From Streptomyces katrae (GTDB lineage: Bacteria; Actinomycetota; Actinomycetes; Streptomycetales; Streptomycetaceae), in NCBI RefSeq assembly GCF_000966975.1, contig NZ_JZWV01000522.1, positions 1 through 14,187 of the forward strand: a stretch of 14,187 nucleotides of DNA. Direction: 5' to 3'. The stretch's first letter is position 1. Every line of letters begins with the position of its first letter. A model generated the notes under the pieces. The model was not told the origin of the DNA. It saw nothing but the letters and a program-made list of their open reading frames with translations, and did no database searches. Made by a program: the position numbers and the translations under genes. Positions 7,540 through 13,066 of this stretch are shown here, in pieces.

Positions 7540-8892
7540 ATGCCCATGGGTCACACGGCCACAGCTCAGGCCGGCTCCGGCGGCCTGACAGCGACCGAGC
7601 ACCGGCTGGCCAACGGCCTGCGCGTGGTGCTGTCCGAGGACCACCTCACCCCGGTCGCCGCCGTCTGCCTCTGGTACGACGTCGGCTCGCGCCACGAAGT
7701 CAAGGGGCGGACCGGTCTGGCTCACCTCTTCGAGCACCTGATGTTCCAGGGCTCGGCGAGCGTGAAGGGCAATGGACACTTCGAGCTGGTCCAGGGCGCC
7801 GGCGGCTCGCTGAACGGCACCACCAGCTTCGAGCGCACCAACTACTTCGAGACGATGCCGGCCCACCAGCTGGAGCTCGCCCTGTGGCTGGAGGCGGACC
7901 GCATGGGCTCGCTGCTCGCCGCCCTGGACGAGGAGTCCATGGAGAACCAGCGCGACGTCGTCAAGAACGAGCGCCGCCAGCGCTACGACAACGTCCCGTA
8001 CGGCACGGCCTTCGAGCGCCTGACCGCCCTCGCCTACCCCGAGGGCCACCCGTACCACCACACCCCGATCGGCTCCATGGCCGACCTGGACGCCGCCTCC
8101 CTCGAGGACGCCCGGAACTTCTTCCGTACGTACTACGCGCCCAACAACGCCGTCCTGTCGGTCGTGGGCGACATCGACCCCGAGCGCACCCTCGCCTGGG
8201 TCGAGAAGTACTTCGGCAGCATCCCGTCGCACGACGGCAAGCAGCCGCCCCGCGACGGGACCCTCCCCGAGATCATGGGCGGGCAGCTGCGCGAGGAGAT
8301 CGTCGAGGAGGTCCCGGCCCGCGCGCTGATGGCCGCCTACCGCCTGCCGCACGACGGCACCCGCGAGTGCGACGCCGCCGACGTGGCGCTGACGATCCTC
8401 GGCGGCGGCGAGTCCTCCCGCCTGCACAACCGCCTGGTCCGCCGCGACCAGAGCGCCGTCGCGGCCGGGTTCGGCCTGCTGCGCCTGGCCGGCGCGCCCT
8501 CCCTGGGCTGGCTGGACGTCAAGACTTCCAGCGGCGTCGAGGTGCCCGCCATCGAGGCGGCCGTCGACGAGGAGCTCGCCCGGTTCGCCGCCGAGGGCCC
8601 CACGGCCGACGAGATGGAGCGCGCGCAGGCGCAGCTCGAGCGCGAGTGGCTGGACCGGCTGGGCACGGTCGCCGGCCGCGCCGACGAACTGTGCCGCTTC
8701 GCGGTGCTGTTCGGCGACCCGCAGCTGGCGCTGACCGCCGTCCAGCGGGTCCTGGACGTCACGGCGGAGGAGGTGCAGGCCGTGGCCGCCGCCCGGCTGC
8801 GCCCCGACAACCGCGCGGTCCTGGTCTACGAGCCGCTGCCCGGCGCCGAAGAGAACGACGAGAGCGACGAGAACGAGGGGGCGGAGCAGTGA
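7540..8892 (+). CDS. M16 family zinc metallopeptidase, catalytic subunit
   Basis: A 450-residue M16B (processing peptidase-like) protein. The inverted zinc motif HLFEH (His62, Glu65, His66) sits in GLAHLFEHLMFQGS. The third zinc ligand is expected at Glu144 in ENQRDVVKNERRQR. It has two repeated M16 halves (about 15-225 and 230-440). The C-terminal half contains GGGESSRLHNRLV with Arg294, but the following substrate-binding Tyr is not present (sequence QSAVAAGF). The C-terminus is a short acidic tail. No signal peptide is visible, so the protein is probably cytoplasmic. The ATG at 7540 is preceded by AAGGGA about 6 nt upstream. The stop codon overlaps the GTG of the next gene (GTGA), so the two are translationally coupled and probably form a heterodimer. 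Confidence 0.92.
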   Translation: MPMGHTATAQAGSGGLTATEHRLANGLRVVLSEDHLTPVAAVCLWYDVGSRHEVKGRTGLAHLFEHLMFQGSASVKGNGHFELVQGAGGSLNGTTSFERTNYFETMPAHQLELALWLEADRMGSLLAALDEESMENQRDVVKNERRQRYDNVPYGTAFERLTALAYPEGHPYHHTPIGSMADLDAASLEDARNFFRTYYAPNNAVLSVVGDIDPERTLAWVEKYFGSIPSHDGKQPPRDGTLPEIMGGQLREEIVEEVPARALMAAYRLPHDGTRECDAADVALTILGGGESSRLHNRLVRRDQSAVAAGFGLLRLAGAPSLGWLDVKTSSGVEVPAIEAAVDEELARFAAEGPTADEMERAQAQLEREWLDRLGTVAGRADELCRFAVLFGDPQLALTAVQRVLDVTAEEVQAVAAARLRPDNRAVLVYEPLPGAEENDESDENEGAEQ

Positions 8893-10280
8893 GCGACACC
8901 GCAGCCGTCACGATGACCTTCCACCCGCGGCCCCAGGCCGGCGAGGCCAAGCCCTGGGCCTTCCCCGCCCCCGAGCGCTCCACCCTCGGCAACGGGCTGA
9001 CCCTGCTGCGCTGCCACCGCCCCGGCCAGCAGGTCGTCGCGGTCGAGGTCAACCTCGCGGCCCCGCTCGACGCCGAGCCCGAGGGCCTCGACGGCGTGGC
9101 CACGATCATGGCCCGCGCCCTGTCGGAGGGCACCGACAAGCACTCCGCCGAGGAGTTCGCCGCCGAGCTGGAGCGCTGCGGCGCCACCCTCGACGCCCAC
9201 GCCGACCACCCCGGCCTGCGCGTCTCCCTGGAGGTGCCGGCCTCCCGCCTGCCGAAGGCGCTCGGGCTGCTCGCCGAGGCGCTGCGCGCCCCCGCCTTCG
9301 ACGACGGCGAGGTCGCCCGGCTGGTGCGCAACCGGCTCGACGAGATCCCGCACGAGCAGGCCAACCCCCAGCGCCGGGCCGCCAAGGAGCTCTCGAAGGA
9401 GCTCTTCCCGGCGACGCTGCGCATGTCCCGCCCGCGCCAGGGCACGGAGGAGACGGTCGCCCGGATCGACTCCGCCGCCGTACGCGCCTTCTACGAGGCC
9501 CACGTACGCCCCGCCACCGCCACCGTGGTCGTCGTTGGCGACCTGACCGGCATCGACCTGGACGCGGTCCTCGCCGACACCCTGGGTGCCTGGACGGGGA
9601 ACACCGCGGCCCCCCTGCCGGTGCCGCCGGTGACGGCCGACGACACGGGCCGCGTGATCATCGTGGACCGGCCCGGAGCCGTCCAGACGCAGCTGCTGAT
9701 CGGCCGGATCGGCCCGGACCGGCACGACATCGTCTGGGCCCCGCAGGTCCTGGGCACGTACTGCCTGGGCGGCACCCTGACCTCCCGTCTGGACAAGGTG
9801 CTGCGCGAGGAGAAGGGCTACACCTACGGCGTGCGCGCCTTCGCCCAGGTGCTGCGCTCCACGGCCGACGGCAAGGGCGCCTCGATGCTCGCCATCAGCG
9901 GCTCGGTGGACACCCCCAACACCGGCCCGGCGCTGGAGGACCTGTGGCAGGTGCTGCGCACCCTGGCCGCAGAAGGCCTGACGGACGCCGAGCGCGACGT
10001 GGCGGTGCAGAACCTGGTGGGCGTGGCCCCGCTGAAGTTCGAGACGGCGGCCTCGGTCGCCGGGACCCTGGCCGACCAGGTGGAGCAGGAGCTGCCGGAC
10101 GACTACCAGGCGCGGCTGTACGCGCGGCTGGCCGAAACGGGTACGGCGGAGGCCACTTCGGCGGTCGTGAGCGCCTTCCCGGTGGACCGGCTGGTCACCG
10201 TCCTCGTGGGCGACGCGGCGCAGATCGAGGAGCCGGTGCTGGCCCTCGGGATCGGTGAGGTCACGGTCGTCACCAACTGA
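8889..10280 (+). CDS. M16 family peptidase-like protein, non-catalytic partner subunit
   Basis: A 463-residue M16B homologue. At the place of the zinc motif it has GLDGVATIMARALSEGT, with Thr72, Ala75 and Arg76 where His, Glu and His are expected, so it cannot bind the catalytic zinc in the usual way. The C-terminal half keeps the substrate-binding pair: GGTLTSRLDKVL (Arg300) and KGYTYGV (Tyr313). This complements the upstream subunit, as in the two-subunit mitochondrial processing peptidase and bacterial heterodimeric M16B enzymes. The GTG at 8889 overlaps the upstream TGA and is preceded by GGGGGCGGAG, which fits stoichiometric coupled translation. A strong terminator follows 44 nt after the stop. 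Natural substrates are unknown. Peptide or misfolded-fragment clearance is a family-level inference. Confidence 0.9.
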   Translation: MSDTAAVTMTFHPRPQAGEAKPWAFPAPERSTLGNGLTLLRCHRPGQQVVAVEVNLAAPLDAEPEGLDGVATIMARALSEGTDKHSAEEFAAELERCGATLDAHADHPGLRVSLEVPASRLPKALGLLAEALRAPAFDDGEVARLVRNRLDEIPHEQANPQRRAAKELSKELFPATLRMSRPRQGTEETVARIDSAAVRAFYEAHVRPATATVVVVGDLTGIDLDAVLADTLGAWTGNTAAPLPVPPVTADDTGRVIIVDRPGAVQTQLLIGRIGPDRHDIVWAPQVLGTYCLGGTLTSRLDKVLREEKGYTYGVRAFAQVLRSTADGKGASMLAISGSVDTPNTGPALEDLWQVLRTLAAEGLTDAERDVAVQNLVGVAPLKFETAASVAGTLADQVEQELPDDYQARLYARLAETGTAEATSAVVSAFPVDRLVTVLVGDAAQIEEPVLALGIGEVTVVTN

Positions 10281-10323
10281 CCGGCGGCCGACGGGAAACG
10301 GACCTGCGGTCGGCCTGTTTCGA

Positions 10324-10357
10324 GGGGGCCCGGTGGAGCATCCACCGGGCCCCCTTT
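10324..10357 (+). terminator. Intrinsic terminator of the M16 operon
   Basis: GGGGGCCCGGTGGA (10324-10337) pairs perfectly with TCCACCGGGCCCCC (10341-10354) around the loop GCA, and is followed by TTTG. It is a 14-bp stem 43 nt after the protease stop codon. Confidence 0.88.
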
Positions 10358-10420
10358 GTCCGTTTGGTGGCGTGGTTTCAGGTATGCGGTGTGGCGTACG
10401 CAACAAATCCGCTCGTCTGT

Positions 10421-10450
10421 TTGGCGATTGACTGATGATCCGCCTAGCGT
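10421..10450 (+). promoter_or_regulatory. Candidate promoter for the riboswitch-M23 transcript
   Basis: TTGGCG (10421-10426) and TAGCGT (10445-10450) are separated by 18 nt and resemble a vegetative sigma (HrdB) promoter. The predicted start near 10457 gives a leader of about 210 nt, long enough for the whole aptamer. Between the terminator and this promoter (10358-10420) I see nothing else. Confidence 0.5.
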
Positions 10451-10499
10451 CAGGCGTGCTGTCCGTCAGTTGTGCCAGCCGCACCCGCGGCACCGGGCA

Positions 10500-10645
10500 G
10501 CGATCGCCGAGTCCCCGTCAGGCGCGAGCCTGGGGAGCCGGGGACCCACATCAGTCCCTGGGGTGAATCGGACCGCCTCGCCAGAGGGGGGCCGTAGGAG
10601 ACCTTCCTGCTCCGAACCCGTCAGCTAACCCGGTAGGCGAGAGGG
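10500..10645 (+). promoter_or_regulatory. Cyclic di-AMP riboswitch (ydaO/yuaA type)
   Basis: The leader carries the conserved ydaO blocks in order: ATCGCCGAGTCC (from 10503), CCGGGGACCCACAT (10538-10551), GGGGTGAATC (10560-10569), GCCGTAGGAGACCTTCC (from 10591), and CCGAACCCGTCAGCTAACC (10612-10630), then GGTAGGCGA. The closing P1 helix can form between TCGCC (10504-10508) and GGCGA (10636-10640). This class senses c-di-AMP and, in actinobacteria, usually controls cell-wall hydrolase genes such as the M23 peptidase that follows. c-di-AMP normally lowers expression. Only 26 nt separate the P1 helix from the start codon, so no room remains for a standard terminator. GGCG (10636-10639) could instead pair with CGCC (10663-10666) next to the start codon, a possible translational switch. 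Confidence 0.92.
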
Positions 10646-10666
10646 AAGGAAAGGATCACCCCCGCC

Positions 10667-11473
10667 ATGGCGTTTGGCAGTCGTGCAGCCGGTTCCGGTA
10701 AGCACCGTGGTTCGAGCCGCATCAGCCGCAAGACCGCCGGCTACGCCGGTATGGCCGCCCTCGCCACCACGGGCGTGGTCGGCACCCTGGCGGCCCCGGC
10801 CTTCGCCGCCGACTCCCACGGCGGCCCGTCCCTCGAGGACACCGGCGCCCTGAACACGATCGTCGTCGCCGACGGCCTCCAGGACGACATCCAGGTCCAG
10901 GCCGAGACCCAGCAGACCGCCGCCGAGTCCATCGCCGCCCAGGCGCAGGCCGAGGCCGACGCGAAGACGCGCGCCCAGGAGGCGAAGCGCATCGCCGAGG
11001 CCAAGGAGAAGGCCGAGCGCGAGGCCGCCGAGAAGGCCGCCGAGGAAGAGGCCCGCAAGCGCCTCAACACCTTCGTGGCCCCGATCGAAGGCTCCTACGT
11101 CAGCACCCAGTACGGCGCGGGCGGCGGCATGTGGTCCTCCGGCAGCCACACGGGCATCGACTTCCACGCCGACTCCGGCACCACCGTCCACGCCGTGGGC
11201 GCGGGCACGGTCGTCGAGGCCGGCTGGGGCGGCGCGTACGGCAACAACGTCGTGATCCGGCACAACGACGGCACGTACACCCAGTACGGCCACATGTCCT
11301 CGCTGAGCGTCTCCGTCGGCGAGACCGTCACCGCGGGCCAGCAGATCGGCCTGTCGGGCTCCACCGGCAACTCCAGCGGCCCGCACCTGCACTTCGAGGC
11401 CCGCACCGGCGCCACGTACGGCACGGACATCAACCCGCTGGCCTACCTGCGCGAGCACGGTGTCGGCATCTGA
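10667..11473 (+). CDS. Secreted M23 family metallopeptidase (peptidoglycan endopeptidase)
   Basis: A 268-residue exported LytM-like endopeptidase expected to cut peptide cross-links in peptidoglycan. The signal peptide has a basic n-region (to about 22), a hydrophobic core (24-42) and a likely cleavage at AFA-AD (47/48). Residues about 74-132 form an Ala/Glu/Lys-rich coiled coil. The M23 domain (about 135-262) contains HTGIDFHAD (zinc ligands His161 and Asp165), YGHM (His209) and GPHLHFE (His240, ligand His242), so the active site is complete. The ATG at 10667 follows a GGAAGGAAAGGA ribosome-binding tract. Control by the c-di-AMP riboswitch links the gene to cell-wall remodelling, probably in growth, sporulation or germination. 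A perfect terminator follows. Possible alternatives are a regulator of other hydrolases rather than a hydrolase, but nothing catalytic is missing. Confidence 0.93.
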   Translation: MAFGSRAAGSGKHRGSSRISRKTAGYAGMAALATTGVVGTLAAPAFAADSHGGPSLEDTGALNTIVVADGLQDDIQVQAETQQTAAESIAAQAQAEADAKTRAQEAKRIAEAKEKAEREAAEKAAEEEARKRLNTFVAPIEGSYVSTQYGAGGGMWSSGSHTGIDFHADSGTTVHAVGAGTVVEAGWGGAYGNNVVIRHNDGTYTQYGHMSSLSVSVGETVTAGQQIGLSGSTGNSSGPHLHFEARTGATYGTDINPLAYLREHGVGI

Positions 11474-11495
11474 CCCGACCCCCGACTTCCAGTGA

Positions 11496-11528
11496 AGAAG
11501 GCCCCGGCTCCCCGAGCCGGGGCCTTCT
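11496..11528 (+). terminator. Intrinsic terminator of the M23 gene
   Basis: A perfect 15-bp stem (11496-11510 with 11514-11528, arms AGAAGGCCCCGGCTC and its complement) has a CCC loop and begins 22 nt after the stop codon. Confidence 0.88.
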
Positions 11529-11611
11529 CCGTTCCCCCGGTCGCGTTCACCGCTCCGTAAGTTCCCTGTTCCGGATTTCCGGGCGTTCTCGGAAATTGTC
11601 GCCGGTTGTCA

Positions 11612-11617
11612 TAGAGT
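11612..11617 (+). promoter_or_regulatory. Candidate -10 element (TAGAGT) for the GntR-family gene
   Basis: TAGAGT lies 15 nt before the earliest possible start (GTG 11633) and in the expected position between the M23 terminator and the regulator. No good -35 was found. The surrounding 11560-11610 stretch has several TTCCGG/CCGGA motifs. Confidence 0.35.
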
Positions 11618-11632
11618 CGCAGTGGCAGCACG

Positions 11633-12343
11633 GTGGATTCGGAACGGAAACCAGTGGAACCCAGCGGAGGTCCGGCCTTGCGTATTCCGGCGCACGCGGT
11701 ATGCACAGCCATTCGGGACGATATCGTCTCCGGTTTCTTCGGGCCGGGCGGCCGGCTCACCGAGGAGGTGCTCGCCCGCCGGTACGGGGTCTCGCGGGTG
11801 CCGGTACGGGAGGCACTGCGCACGCTGGAGTCCGAAGGGTTCGTCACCACGCGGCGGCACGCGGGGGCCTGTGTCGCGGAGCCGGGCGAGCAGGAGGCCG
11901 CGGATCTGCTGGAGCTGCGGACGCTGCTGGAGCCGCTGGCGGCCGCCCGCGCGGCCCGGCGGCGGACCGAGGCGCACCTGAAGGTGCTGCGGGGCCTGGT
12001 GCGGCTGGGGCAGGAGCGGGCCAGGCGGGGGCAGGGGGAGGACCTGCGGGCGCTGGGGAGCTGGTTCCACGAGACCCTGGCGCAGGCGTCCGGCAGCCCG
12101 GGGCTGATCACGCTGCTCACGCAGACCCGGCACAAGATCGCCTGGCTGTACGAGGTGAGGGCGCCGGCCCGGCCGGTGGACTCCTGGGCGGACCACGGGG
12201 CGGTGGTGGACGCGGTGGCCCGCGGGGACGCCGAACGCGCCAGGGCGCTGACCGCGCTGCACGCGGAGCGGACGGCGGGGGCGTTCCGGCTCCGCGTGAG
12301 GGGTTTGCAACCTGCCGTAAACACGGGAGGCGGCCGGAATTAA
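11633..12343 (+). CDS. GntR family transcriptional regulator, FadR/FCD subfamily
   Basis: Up to 236 residues. A winged helix-turn-helix (about 19-80: TAIRDDIVSGFFGPGGRLTEEVLARRYGVSRVPVREALRTLESEGFV) is followed by an all-helical FCD effector domain (about 88-215). His146, His188 and His210 in that domain are candidates for its metal site. FCD regulators usually sense small organic acids or sugar-related metabolites. The start is uncertain. GTG 11633 is the outer limit. GTG 11654 and TTG 11678 are in frame, and TTG 11678 has the best ribosome-binding site (GCGGAGG, 7 nt upstream), giving a 221-residue protein that still contains the whole DNA-binding domain. The gene is convergent with ptsH, so a link to carbon metabolism is plausible but not shown. 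Confidence 0.88.
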   Translation: MDSERKPVEPSGGPALRIPAHAVCTAIRDDIVSGFFGPGGRLTEEVLARRYGVSRVPVREALRTLESEGFVTTRRHAGACVAEPGEQEAADLLELRTLLEPLAAARAARRRTEAHLKVLRGLVRLGQERARRGQGEDLRALGSWFHETLAQASGSPGLITLLTQTRHKIAWLYEVRAPARPVDSWADHGAVVDAVARGDAERARALTALHAERTAGAFRLRVRGLQPAVNTGGGRN

Positions 12344-12498
12344 CGCGGGGCGCGTATAAAAAAGGCGGGTGTGGCGGAATTCCATTCCGGCGGGATTGAC
12401 TGCGATTTCCGGTCGATTCCGGCTGCGGATGTTCCGGCGCGAGAGGCTTCCGGTTCCCGGGATTGCGCGGCGCGGTGCTTATCCCCGGCGGAAACGGA
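12344..12498. other. Intergenic spacer with repeated TTCCGG motifs
   Basis: No gene is visible. An AT-rich patch (TATAAAAAAGG, 12354-12364) is followed by a small hairpin CGGAAT-TCC-ATTCCG (12375-12389). TTCCGG occurs five times, at 12385, 12407, 12417, 12432 and 12448. Spacing is irregular (22, 10, 15, 16), so the motif may be chance or a degenerate repeat. Confidence 0.4.
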
Positions 12499-12537
12499 CG
12501 AAGCCGCGGTCCCCGGGGTGGTGGGGCCGCGGCTTCG
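12499..12537 (-). terminator. Stem-loop terminator between ptsH and the GntR gene
   Basis: CGAAGCCGCGG (12499-12509) pairs with 12527-12537. CCCC (12511-12514) can pair with GGGG (12523-12526) past a bulged T, giving about 15 bp. It lies 12 nt beyond the ptsH stop. The symmetric stem may also stop transcripts arriving from the GntR gene. Confidence 0.8.
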
Positions 12538-12549
12538 GTGAAGGGTCGG

Positions 12550-12831
12550 TCAGACCGTTTCGGGGAGTTCCTCCAGGCCCTCCGCCACCAGCTTCGCGAG
12601 CCGGTCCAGCGCGACCTCCGCGCCCTCGGCCTCGGACGCCAGGACGACCTCCTCGCCGCCCTGGGCGCCCAGACCCAGGACCGCCAGCATCGACGCGGCG
12701 TTGACGGGGTCGCCGCCCGCCTTCGCGATGGTCACGGGGACGCCGGAAGCGGTCGTCGCGCGGACGAAGATCGAGGCGGGACGAGCGTGCAGGCCCTCGG
12801 CCCAGCCGACGTTGACGCGGCGCTCTGCCAT
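12550..12831 (-). CDS. ptsH: Phosphocarrier protein HPr of the phosphotransferase system
   Basis: A 93-residue HPr that passes phosphate from Enzyme I to sugar-specific IIA proteins in the cytoplasm. The active-site histidine is His15 in EGLHARPAS. The regulatory-serine position is Ser47 in NAASMLAVLGLGAQGGEEV. Length and motif spacing are normal. The ATG at 12831 has an AAGGG site 8 nt upstream. A near-consensus dre site for the N-acetylglucosamine regulator DasR lies 24-39 nt upstream, and DasR is known to control ptsH in S. coelicolor. The gene is monocistronic here, with its own terminator. Enzyme I and IIA genes are not in the window, as expected for Streptomyces, where ptsH is separate from crr-ptsI. 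Confidence 0.95.
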   Translation of the reverse strand: MAERRVNVGWAEGLHARPASIFVRATTASGVPVTIAKAGGDPVNAASMLAVLGLGAQGGEEVVLASEAEGAEVALDRLAKLVAEGLEELPETV

Positions 12832-12854
12832 GGTGATGCCCTTCAGGTTCTCGC

Positions 12855-12870
12855 GGTTGTCTAGACCAGT
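12855..12870. promoter_or_regulatory. dre operator (DasR-binding site) upstream of ptsH
   Basis: GGTTGTCTAGACCAGT matches the 16-bp dre consensus (A-C/G-TGGTCTAGACCA-C/G-T) at 14 of 16 positions. The central GTCTAGACCA is intact. DasR is the GntR-type repressor responding to glucosamine-6-phosphate in Streptomyces. The position is right for repression of ptsH on the minus strand. Confidence 0.85.
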
Positions 12871-12914
12871 CTCTCACGTCACCCGGAATGCTCGGACCGA
12901 CCTTCGGCCCGGTC

Positions 12915-12943
12915 CCGCCGCCGTTCGGCCCTCCCGGCGGCGG
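12915..12943. other. Inverted repeat between ptsH and the acetyltransferase gene
   Basis: CCGCCGCCG (12915-12923) and CGGCGGCGG (12935-12943) can form a 9-bp stem with an 11-nt loop. In DNA this GC-rich, simple-sequence pairs easily arise. A role is unproven, because both flanking genes point away from it. Confidence 0.35.
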
Positions 12944-13028
12944 CCTTCGCGGCCTCCTCAGCTTTGCACTGATTTGCCCCGGCGCGCCTCATTCCCGGCC
13001 GACGTGCCGTCCTGCCAACCGGACGTAC

Positions 13029-13044
13029 CCGGCCACCTGGCCGG
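13029..13044. promoter_or_regulatory. Inverted repeat overlapping the promoter of the acetyltransferase gene
   Basis: CCGGCCA-CC-TGGCCGG is a perfect 7-bp inverted repeat with a 2-nt centre. It ends 10 nt before the candidate -10, so it covers the spacer and -35 area. This is a typical place for a repressor operator. The protein that would bind is unknown. Confidence 0.45.
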
Positions 13045-13054
13045 ATCTTCCCCT

Positions 13055-13060
13055 TAGGCT
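13055..13060 (+). promoter_or_regulatory. -10 element (TAGGCT) of a leaderless promoter
   Basis: TAGGCT followed by 6 nt and then ATG is the typical layout of a Streptomyces leaderless transcript. No purine-rich ribosome-binding site precedes the ATG (GGCCCC only), which supports the reading. Confidence 0.65.
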
Positions 13061-13066
13061 GGCCCC

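Noticed and set aside
5174..7588. An 804-codon open frame on the plus strand opposite parC
   Set aside because: Low-complexity composition with no domain, and parC on the other strand has full family motifs.
10428..10433. TTGACT as the -35 of the riboswitch promoter
   Set aside because: It is only 11 nt from TAGCGT. TTGGCG at 10421 gives an 18-nt spacer and was preferred.
8826..10493. A long minus-strand open frame opposite the second M16 gene
   Set aside because: It crosses the terminator at 10324-10357 and lacks any domain. It is a codon-bias shadow.
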